A stretch of DNA of 12,169 bases from an uncultured Clostridia bacterium (GTDB taxonomy: Bacteria > Bacillota > Clostridia > Christensenellales > Pumilibacteraceae): contig CANQCB010000038.1 in NCBI GenBank assembly GCA_947589145.1, positions 1 through 12,169 on the forward strand. Direction: 5' to 3'. This document shows positions 1 to 5,211 of this stretch, piece after piece (position 1 is the first letter of the stretch; every line of letters starts with the position of its first letter). The notes beneath the pieces are model-generated. The model did not search any database, was not told the DNA's origin, and saw only the letters and a list, made by a program, of their open reading frames with translations. A program made the translations under genes and the position numbers.

Positions 1-1
1 C

Positions 2-211
2 TATTGGCAACTCTACCGCTATAACCCCGACAAGGGCTTCACCCTCGACTCCAAAGATCCCACGGCTTCCTACCGCGACTTCATCCTCGGCGAAACGAGA
101 TATAAGACCCTCAACGCCTCCAAACCCGACGTTGCCGAAGTCTTGTTCGCTCAGGCGGAAGAGGACGCAAAGAATAGGTTGGAGACCTATAAGATCAAAG
201 CCAATAAGTAA
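2..211 (+). CDS. nifJ: pyruvate:ferredoxin (flavodoxin) oxidoreductase, C-terminal end (partial)
   Basis: This is the last 69 codons of a gene that begins left of the window; it ends in TAA at 209-211. The translated tail (YWQLYRYNP near the start, then FTLDSKDPTASYRDFILGE, then an acidic and lysine-rich end) matches the C-terminus of single-chain pyruvate:ferredoxin oxidoreductases as I remember them. That cytoplasmic enzyme uses thiamine diphosphate and Fe-S clusters to convert pyruvate and CoA into acetyl-CoA, CO2 and reduced ferredoxin in anaerobes. Only the extreme C-terminus is visible, so no cofactor motif can be checked. The gene is the only + strand gene here and converges on the phage operon. 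It marks host chromosome and suggests that the element sits just downstream of it. Confidence 0.85.
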   Translation, partial: YWQLYRYNPDKGFTLDSKDPTASYRDFILGETRYKTLNASKPDVAEVLFAQAEEDAKNRLETYKIKANK

Positions 212-223
212 CCTTAATAAACT

Positions 224-262
224 ATAACAAAACGGGGTGCTGATAGCACCCCGTTTTGTTAT
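224..262 (+). terminator. intrinsic terminator after nifJ
   Basis: A perfect 17-bp inverted repeat (224-240 and 246-262) encloses the 5-base loop TGATA. The inner stem is GC-rich (ACGGGGTGC / GCACCCCGT), and the outer part is A-rich on one side and T-rich on the other (CGTTTTGTTAT). It begins 12 nt after the nifJ stop codon, as expected for a Rho-independent terminator. Because it is symmetrical it could also stop transcription arriving from the phage side. Confidence 0.9.
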
Positions 263-502
263 ACTACGGACGGCGGAGCGGCGCTGATGGACGACGAGAA
301 ATCGCGGCTTCTGCTCGGTCATTTACGTTTTAAGTAAAGTTTGGTTAAAAAAACAGAGTGCTTCGGGTGTATCCCATAAGGAATCCTGAATGAAAAGTAA
401 AAAGGAGTAGCGTGCTACTCCTTTTTACTGTCCCGTGGACTCACAGGCTACGTTGTAGCATAGTGAGATATGGATACAAAATGATATGACCTACGATAAA
501 CA
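263..502. other. intergenic segment between nifJ and the prophage edge
   Basis: Apart from the hairpin at 396-429, I see no supported gene in these 240 bases. A 16-codon + strand frame at 287-337 has only a weak upstream purine stretch and resembles nothing known. The host/element junction, and so one attachment site, most likely lies in this segment or near 945. I cannot define the core without the other end of the element. Confidence 0.5.
396..429 (-). terminator. bidirectional intrinsic terminator at the end of the minus-strand unit
   Basis: A perfect 15-bp inverted repeat (396-410 and 415-429) has a 4-base CGTG loop. The inner stem GGAGTAG/CTACTCC is flanked by an A run on one side and a T run on the other. 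On the minus strand the stem leads into TTTTTACTTTTC, so it should end transcripts that come through the immunity-like gene stopping at 503. It also works in the + direction. Confidence 0.8.
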
Positions 503-745
503 TCAATCGACCTCTTCTCCCGGATCGTCGCGTGAAAATTTCGCATGCCACCGTAAATCCTTTTCGTGAACGGAAATTTCGGCGATATCTTTCCCTGTAC
601 CGAATTCGGAAAAAATAACGTCCCAAGTGTCCCCGATTTGTTCTTCTAACATGATCGCTCCGAACATTCCCTTGTGGACGCCTTGCTTTGCATATTCCTC
701 TTTTTCAACGATGAGTTCCACGCAATCCAAATATTTCAGTTTCAT
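503..745 (-). CDS. small SH3-like conserved protein, possible immunity protein
   Basis: An 80-aa intact gene starts at ATG 745. On the minus strand the perfect ribosome binding site GGAGG lies 5 nt upstream of the start, so the start is well supported. The protein opens with MKLKYLDCVELIVEKEEYA and continues GVHKGMFGAIM, then alternating strands (WDVIFSEFG, DIAEISV) and ends in the acidic GEEVD. The pattern of a conserved LDxVEL strand, a G-x-KGM-x-G turn and a W-x-V-x-F strand resembles small SH3-like barrels of the DUF4926 kind; that is a resemblance seen by eye, not a search result. It follows 1 nt after the end of a truncated open frame that looks like a toxin C-terminus, so an immunity role is plausible. 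Alternatively it is an unrelated accessory gene. Confidence 0.72.
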   Translation of the reverse strand: MKLKYLDCVELIVEKEEYAKQGVHKGMFGAIMLEEQIGDTWDVIFSEFGTGKDIAEISVHEKDLRWHAKFSRDDPGEEVD

Positions 746-810
746 TTCAGCCTCCGAGCGGTGTTGTACAGGTAATGAGTGCCTTTGGGCGAACCATCCA
801 TCCTGTGATA

Positions 811-839
811 AGTCTAATATTTCTTCCGTTCTTTGTCAA
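811..839 (-). promoter_or_regulatory. candidate promoter for the 503-745 gene
   Basis: On the minus strand TTGACA (839-834) is followed after 17 bases by TAGACT (816-811), a perfect -35 box and a 4 of 6 match to the -10 consensus. Transcription would start near 804, about 60 nt upstream of the ATG at 745. The site lies inside the coding sequence of the truncated frame, so it may be chance. If real, it would let the immunity-like gene be expressed without the phage operon. Confidence 0.3.
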
Positions 840-891
840 ATCAATTTCAACGCTCATCCTTTGACCATGAAGAGCATATTTAATAATGTAG

Positions 892-917
892 GCGCACTCT
901 GTGATTACAGAGTGCGC
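892..917. repeat. 11-bp perfect inverted repeat with 4-base loop
   Basis: GCGCACTCTGT (892-902) and ACAGAGTGCGC (907-917) are exact reverse complements around the loop GATT. There is no T run on either side, so it is a poor terminator on its own. It lies inside the start-less open frame and about 26 bases from the holin stop codon. A weak terminator for the late operon, a protein-binding site, or a recombination-related hairpin are all possible. Confidence 0.6.
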
Positions 918-942
918 TATACATTCAACGTTAATAAGACAG

Positions 943-1287
943 TCATTCTATTATATCTTCGTCTATATTTTCGTTGGGCTGTTCATTTTCCTCCGTCTCT
1001 TCCCCATCTTGTTCGCTGTCGACGGACTCGTCCTGCTCTTCTTCCGTCTCGGGCTCGTCCTCGGGTTCTGCCGCATCGGTATCGCTGCTCGGGGCGTCCG
1101 AGGGTTCGCCGTCCGAACCGTCCTTCTTTTCGGTGCTGTCGGTCAATATGCCGAGCATTACGAGCACCGAAGCCGCGGCGGCGATGATTTCGTTCACCGC
1201 CGGCACGTCGATTTTAAGTCCGAACGCCTGCAACACGAGCAAAACGAAAGACGCTATCGCAAGCAATCCTTTTTTAGTCAGTTTCAT
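943..1287 (-). CDS. phiLC3-type phage holin with acidic C-terminal tail
   Basis: A 114-aa protein with ATG at 1287 and a ribosome binding site (AAAAGGAG) about 6 nt upstream. Residues 7-24 and about 30-48 are hydrophobic (GLLAIASFVLLVLQAFGL; NEIIAAAASVLVMLGIL), followed by TDSTEKKDGSDG. Two short membrane segments, an LGIL-TD-T turn and small size fit the phiLC3 holin family, whose members permeabilise the cytoplasmic membrane at the end of the lytic cycle. Residues 54-114 are unusual: 29 of 61 are Asp or Glu and only the first two are basic, whereas holins usually end in a short basic tail. It is the last phage gene before the junction. No endolysin gene is next to it. Confidence 0.8.
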   Translation of the reverse strand: MKLTKKGLLAIASFVLLVLQAFGLKIDVPAVNEIIAAAASVLVMLGILTDSTEKKDGSDGEPSDAPSSDTDAAEPEDEPETEEEQDESVDSEQDGEETEENEQPNENIDEDIIE

Positions 1288-1299
1288 ACCGTGCTCCTT

Positions 1300-2229
1300 T
1301 TATTTGCAATATTCGTTGTACAACGTATAGAAGTAATAGTCGGAAAGCGTGGCGCGGATAACGGGATCGTTTCTCACCGCGTAAGACGCGTCGGACTTGC
1401 TCAGCGTAGACAGATAAGACTTGACCGCCTCATACTTTGCAAGGTTATACGCGTCGAGTTCGGCGGTGCTGCCGAGTTCGTTTTCCAACTTCTCTTGATT
1501 GAGTTTATCCGAATATAACTTGCTTGCCGTCTCGGCGCGGTCGAGCGCGTCTTTCTGTTCCTGCTGCGCGATACTGTTGTTATACTTTACGACCTCTGCG
1601 ATCTTATCGTCGCGCTCCTTTGTGAGTTCGGCGATCTTTTCGGTGACCTTGGCGGCGTAGGCAATATTGAAGTCGTTAAGCGCCTTTTCGCGGCTGACTT
1701 CGAGTTCGCTTATTTCCCTGTCGATATTCTGCACCGCTTCTTCCGCCGCCATTGCCGCTTGCGACAGCGCCGCGGCTTTTCCGCTTTGAAGTTCCGCCGA
1801 CTTATTCGCCGCTATGCTCGAACGCGCAAGTCCGCGTTTCAATGCGTCGTCGGAAAACGCCGTCATGGCGTCGTCGTATTGCGACGCTATGTTTGCGGAA
1901 AGTTTCGCCGCAGACTCCTGCGCGGACTTTCGCTCCGCCTCTTTCGCCGCCCTCTCCGCGCGCGCGTTCTCTTCGATATCCTCTATCGTTGTATTCTTAT
2001 ACTCCGCAAGGCTGTTTCTTGCGTTCTCGGCTATTTCCTCGTCGGTGGGCGCGTCGTATTCGAGTCGGTCGTACGACGGGTTATCGGGAAGCCCCGATGA
2101 CGATTCCGCGCGATTTTGATATTCGCCTTCGAGCTTTTCGAGTTCCTCAATGAGTTTGTCCCTCGAATCGGCGTCGCTTTTCGCGACGTTATCCTGCAAC
2201 TGTTTCAAATAGTCAATATATGACGCCAT
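1300..2229 (-). CDS. alanine-rich coiled-coil phage protein, candidate ejection/internal virion protein
   Basis: A 309-aa protein starting at ATG 2229, with AAGGAG 6 nt upstream. It is almost wholly helical and charged. An N-terminal acidic coiled coil (about 1-40) is followed by a proline-containing linker (DRLEYDAPTDEEI, about 54-66). Then come an alanine/glutamate-rich helix, the motif RGLARSSI (132-139), a long heptad-like coiled coil (about 145-260), and an aromatic C-terminus (YYFYTLYNEY). No signal peptide or membrane segment is seen. Similar helical proteins with a GLARSS-like turn occur near the end of tail modules in short-tailed phages of Firmicutes, where they are probably carried in the virion and ejected; this is from memory. 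Automatic annotation may call it TolA-like because of the coiled coil alone. Its position between two holin-like genes is unusual. Confidence 0.7.
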   Translation of the reverse strand: MASYIDYLKQLQDNVAKSDADSRDKLIEELEKLEGEYQNRAESSSGLPDNPSYDRLEYDAPTDEEIAENARNSLAEYKNTTIEDIEENARAERAAKEAERKSAQESAAKLSANIASQYDDAMTAFSDDALKRGLARSSIAANKSAELQSGKAAALSQAAMAAEEAVQNIDREISELEVSREKALNDFNIAYAAKVTEKIAELTKERDDKIAEVVKYNNSIAQQEQKDALDRAETASKLYSDKLNQEKLENELGSTAELDAYNLAKYEAVKSYLSTLSKSDASYAVRNDPVIRATLSDYYFYTLYNEYCK

Positions 2230-2314
2230 TTTGATCTCCTTCGCGGTAGATCCGCTTTTCGATTTCGCGCACGTCCGTTTTAAGACTGCGCAGTTTCTCT
2301 TTGTTCATAGACAA
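2213..2314 (-). CDS. 31-33-aa micro-ORF
   Basis: A short frame in the gap between the 77-aa and 309-aa genes. On the minus strand GAGGAG is followed by ATAAAC and a TTG codon (2314-2312), an ideal spacing, and then by an ATG at 2308. The peptide from the ATG is MNKEKLRSLKTDVREIEKRI followed by about 11 more residues, highly charged and probably one helix. It ends at TGA 2213-2215, overlapping the first codons of the 309-aa gene, and it also overlaps the 77-aa gene's end, so coupling is likely. No family is recognised. The ribosome binding site and gap-filling position are the only support. Confidence 0.45.
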   Translation of the reverse strand: MSMNKEKLRSLKTDVREIEKRIYREGDQNGVIY

Positions 2315-2513
2315 GTTTATCTCCTCTTAAAATTACCGAGCCGCCTATCAGCGGCGCAAACGCTCCGCCGTATGCGACTATCGTCGTTTTGCCGTCGGAT
2401 AAGTTCTGCCGTTTTACCGTACCGGACGAATACAGATATGCGGCGTTGTCGTCCTCTTTCAATCCGCCGACGACGGTTCCGTTTCCGATGTACTTAGCAT
2501 TATAGAATCGCAT
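2280..2513 (-). CDS. 77-aa phage protein of unknown function
   Basis: Starts at ATG 2513 with AAGGAAG about 7 nt upstream, inside the 3' end of the preceding holin-like gene (55-nt overlap). It is predicted to be all beta: MRFYNAKYIGNGTVVGG, then AAYLYSSGTVKRQNLSDG, then FAPLIGGSVILRGDKLV. The alternation of short strands and glycine turns suggests a small beta-barrel or beta-sandwich. It may be a tail accessory or surface protein, given its place after the beta-rich tail genes; this is inference. No signal peptide, cysteine or catalytic motif is visible. Confidence 0.65.
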   Translation of the reverse strand: MRFYNAKYIGNGTVVGGLKEDDNAAYLYSSGTVKRQNLSDGKTTIVAYGGAFAPLIGGSVILRGDKLVYEQRETAQS

Positions 2514-2743
2514 ACGTCTTTCTTCCTTTTTTTCTTATCTTTTTCGATTTTTTCGCATAACTCGATCAGCTTATCCATTTTGCCGTTCATGATATCCAGA
2601 CTTTTCAGACCCGACACAAGTTCGGTTATGATACCGTGATAGCATTTTTCGCGTTTCGCGCCCGTGCGGAGCGCTATGAAAAGGAGAAGCGCGAAAACGG
2701 CAGAATAGCACCCGCCTTCGATCAGCGACGATATGATTTCCAT
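2459..2743 (-). CDS. BhlA/UviB-like holin-like protein
   Basis: A 94-aa protein starting at ATG 2743, with AGAGGT about 9 nt upstream and 4 nt after the previous stop codon. A single hydrophobic segment (CYSAVFALLLFIAL, about residues 12-25) follows the start MEIISSLIEGG. It is followed by a basic, amphipathic region (RTGAKREKCYHGIITEL) and a heptad-like stretch (MDKLIELCEKIEKD) ending in lysines. One N-terminal membrane helix, a basic K/R-E-K-Y motif and a cytoplasmic coiled coil are the layout of the BhlA/UviB group, small membrane proteins in clostridial and Bacillus phages and bacteriocin loci thought to act as holins. The Ser/Thr-rich C-terminal 20 residues overlap the next gene and may be poorly constrained. 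Confidence 0.75.
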   Translation of the reverse strand: MEIISSLIEGGCYSAVFALLLFIALRTGAKREKCYHGIITELVSGLKSLDIMNGKMDKLIELCEKIEKDKKKRKKDVCDSIMLSTSETEPSSAD

Positions 2744-2747
2744 GATA

Positions 2748-4322
2748 TTATACCTCTGTTTTTATAGTTGCTTTCGCGCCGTGCTGTCCGCTCCGAAAAG
2801 GCGTTTCTCCCGTCTCGCGGACTTTGACTTTGCCGCCGGCTACGAGATTGTCATCGTAAACTTCCGTATTATAAGTCAATGCGTCGCGGTAATACAAGTC
2901 GTCGCCGCGCTTATAATACAGCCTGTTATGCGCAAACGCCATGCTGTCCGCGTCGAGAACGGCGATTTCTTTGACCTCGCTGCCTATTATCATCAACCTG
3001 TACGTCCCGTATATATTCAAAAGATACATATTGTCGCAAACGGATAAAACCCCGTTCGTTATGTTCGTTGCATAATTCAGGCGCACGAGGCAGTTAATGC
3101 CGTTTTTCATTCGGACAAGCGCCGTTCCTTCCGCGCGCGCCGTTATGGAATCGACGTTGCTCATGGTAGTTACGCCCGTGCCGACCGTTCCCGACACACT
3201 TATGACGCTCGACCCCGTCGAAGTTATCACGATCAATTTTTCGTTATTCGTGACGATTCCGAGGCAGGAAATCGTCTTGGAATAAACCTGATGAGTGCCC
3301 GACGACGCGGTTATGGCGTAGCACTGCACGCTTTTGCCGTCCGTGCAATATACTCTCAGTCCGCTTTTCCCGTCGCTTATCGCCACGCTTATGACCGCGC
3401 TCTTCGATATCGCGGCAATATCTTTACCGCCCTTGAATACTATGATCTCGCTTTCGTTCGCAATGGCGCAATATCCGCTTTGAGTGAACGCGTAAGACTT
3501 TATTCCCACGATTTTCCGCTCGGACACCGGTGACATATCCTTTCCGTAAAGTCGGAACACGTCGTTATCGACGAATGATATATAATCGCCGTGCGCCTGC
3601 ATTTCGCCCTTTACGGGACGCGGAAATTTGTTCTCGACATTGCTCAGCAGCAAAGGAAACCGCACGAACAAACTCCCCTCGTACTTGGCGTTCGAGGAAG
3701 CGTCGGTCAATTCCATCGAAGTCTGATTTACACCCGTACCGAATAACTCGCCATTGCTCGATACGGTTACCGTACTCGTTTCGTCTTTCTTGTCCGTCAA
3801 GTTCCAGATAAACGCAAGTTCGTTGTCGTAGTATACGTAAAGCGGCGCGGGAACGCTGTCAAACGCGAACGTCAAAGTTATGCCGTTTGAGGATATGGCG
3901 GGAATTATCACGACGGAGCCGCCGCTGTCGTATTTTGCCGTAAACTTATCTTCATAAGGCGCAGTGCCCGTCAGCACGTCGAAAAATTTATCGCTGCCCT
4001 TGTAACCGCTCGGCGCGTTAAGCGTAAGCGTTAAAGTCGCGACTGTGGAGAGTTCTCCGCTGTCCGACCCGCTTATAGTCGCTTTGCCGCCAACAAGCGG
4101 CGCGCCGCCCGTGCCGTCCGTGAAACTTATGCGCGTTATGTCTCCCGTAAGTTCTTTTTTGGACACGGTGACGCGCTTTGTGACGGTCAGTTTGCCTTTC
4201 TCCCAATATTTACTTACGATTTCCGCCTCTTTCGTCACAACGTCGCCCGACGACAAATCCAGCCGAATATAAGCCGAATATGCGCCGCCGCCCGCCATGC
4301 ATTCCATAATTGTGTTATACAT
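2748..4322 (-). CDS. large beta-rich tail protein, candidate propeller-type tail/fibre component
   Basis: A 524-aa protein starting at ATG 4322, with GAGGAGGG 3-4 nt upstream and 9 nt after the previous stop. The N-terminal third has strands such as KLTVTKRVTVSKKEL and FTDGTGGAPLVGGKATISG, like an immunoglobulin-like or fibre-type beta domain. From about residue 220 on there are many blocks of about 35-45 residues with the pattern of a hydrophobic strand, then a D/N-G turn, then a second strand (GYCAIANESEIIVFKGG; LRVYCTDGKSVQCYAI; LIVITSTGSSVISV; NRLYYKRGDDLYYRD). This is what a beta-propeller looks like. Cysteines are scattered, with no clear catalytic residues. It is probably a distal tail or receptor-contact protein, by position and fold pattern only. 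Confidence 0.65.
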   Translation of the reverse strand: MYNTIMECMAGGGAYSAYIRLDLSSGDVVTKEAEIVSKYWEKGKLTVTKRVTVSKKELTGDITRISFTDGTGGAPLVGGKATISGSDSGELSTVATLTLTLNAPSGYKGSDKFFDVLTGTAPYEDKFTAKYDSGGSVVIIPAISSNGITLTFAFDSVPAPLYVYYDNELAFIWNLTDKKDETSTVTVSSNGELFGTGVNQTSMELTDASSNAKYEGSLFVRFPLLLSNVENKFPRPVKGEMQAHGDYISFVDNDVFRLYGKDMSPVSERKIVGIKSYAFTQSGYCAIANESEIIVFKGGKDIAAISKSAVISVAISDGKSGLRVYCTDGKSVQCYAITASSGTHQVYSKTISCLGIVTNNEKLIVITSTGSSVISVSGTVGTGVTTMSNVDSITARAEGTALVRMKNGINCLVRLNYATNITNGVLSVCDNMYLLNIYGTYRLMIIGSEVKEIAVLDADSMAFAHNRLYYKRGDDLYYRDALTYNTEVYDDNLVAGGKVKVRETGETPFRSGQHGAKATIKTEV

Positions 4323-4331
4323 GATCCCTCC

Positions 4332-5210
4332 TCAATGAACGATCTCCACCGTTACCGACGCGCTTGCTTCGGCGTGCGCCTCGTCCGACGATATGCAAAG
4401 TATGTTCCTGTTATTGTCGGATATTATGAGGCTGAGCACGTCGGCGTGCTTTATGAAACACATGCCCGTAACGTTGTTCGAACTTCGAACAACCGTGCTT
4501 TCCAGCGGCGTAAGATCGAAGCCGTACCTCGTAACCGTCACAAGCGTGCCGTCGTACGCCGCGACCGCCCAACCGCCGTCCGTTGCCGTCGCGGCGATCT
4601 TGGCGCATTTTCCGAGCGTCGCGGAACTTTCGGCGTCTATCGTCGTCAAAATCCCCACTCCGTCGCCGTTTATAAAGGCGATCAGAGTTCGTTCGCCGCT
4701 GCACGCCACGTCGAAATCCGACGCTATCAGGGCGTAATATAACGGGGTGAACGCTCCCGAAGAGAGAGAATGCACTTCCAATTTGTCCGAAGCATACGCC
4801 GCATAAGCGTTCGAACCGTAAAAGTCCGCGGCAATGTGAACGGCTTTCGCGTCAAAGCCGCATTTCGTACCGAAAGCCGAGACGTATACGTCGCCGACCG
4901 TTACCCCGACGGCAGGCAGCAATTCTATTTCGCCGCCGTCCGTCGCGGTAAAAACCGTCGTCGCCGTGCCGCCCGAAGCAAGTCCGCTCACGCGCATTCC
5001 GGCAAAATATACGTCTATTCCGCCGCTCCCCGTGCTCGACGCGCTTACGATTATGAGCGCCGAACCGCCCGTATACGTCGCGACCGTCGTTTTTCTCCCC
5101 GACGGACACCCGTTCATATACGGCACGCCGCTCACTCCCAAACTTTGGGTATTGCCGATCAGCCGCTCCAATTCGCTTATTTTGAAATACGTCTCTTTAT
5201 CGTAGTCCAT
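4332..5210 (-). CDS. beta-rich tail protein (292 aa), propeller-like repeats
   Basis: Starts at ATG 5210, one base after the previous stop codon; its GGAG site lies across that stop, so translation is probably coupled. Residues 1-25 form a helix (DYDKETYFKISELERLIG) that could anchor it to a partner. The rest is glycine-, threonine- and serine-rich with small hydrophobic strands (SALIIVSASSTGSGGIDVYF; GGEIELLPAVGVTVGDVYV). At about 165-285 there are three related blocks, ERTLIAFINGDGVGILTTID, GGWAVAAYDGTLVTVTRYGF and ADVLSLIISDNNRNILCISS, spaced about 40 residues apart. These look like successive blades of an incomplete propeller. No known family is recognised. A short propeller or adaptor between the two larger neighbours is the best guess. 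Confidence 0.65.
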   Translation of the reverse strand: MDYDKETYFKISELERLIGNTQSLGVSGVPYMNGCPSGRKTTVATYTGGSALIIVSASSTGSGGIDVYFAGMRVSGLASGGTATTVFTATDGGEIELLPAVGVTVGDVYVSAFGTKCGFDAKAVHIAADFYGSNAYAAYASDKLEVHSLSSGAFTPLYYALIASDFDVACSGERTLIAFINGDGVGILTTIDAESSATLGKCAKIAATATDGGWAVAAYDGTLVTVTRYGFDLTPLESTVVRSSNNVTGMCFIKHADVLSLIISDNNRNILCISSDEAHAEASASVTVEIVH

Positions 5211-5211
5211 T

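Larger units (their letters stand above)
747..947 (-). pseudogene. start-less C-terminal fragment, possible toxin domain remnant
   Basis: An open minus-strand frame of 66 codons ends in TGA (747-749) just before the next gene's ATG at 745. It has no plausible start at its upstream end: a TAG lies at 948-950 and the first in-frame ATG is at 857, leaving only 36 aa. The peptide is protein-like, with an amphipathic stretch AYIIKYALHGQRMS, a strand VEIDLTKNGR, then IRLITGWMVRP and the end ITCTTPLGG. The GxRxSVEID...RLITGWMxRP layout is like the final strands of small toxin or nuclease-type domains, but I cannot name a family. Its upstream end overlaps the stop of the phage holin gene, as if a longer gene was cut when the element inserted or was rearranged. 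Confidence 0.5.

Noticed and set aside
287..337. A 16-codon + strand frame with a weak upstream purine stretch after nifJ
   Set aside because: Too short, no recognisable sequence, and directly behind a strong terminator.
353..917. Direct repeat ACAGAGTGC at 353-361 and 907-915 as a possible attachment-site pair
   Set aside because: Only 9 bp long and expected by chance in this much sequence. The second copy is one arm of a palindrome, and the flanks do not match.
901..1518. A 205-codon + strand frame with a hydrophobic N-terminus opposite the holin
   Set aside because: The apparent membrane segments mirror the acidic tail of the holin and the coiled coil of the 309-aa protein. No ribosome binding site.
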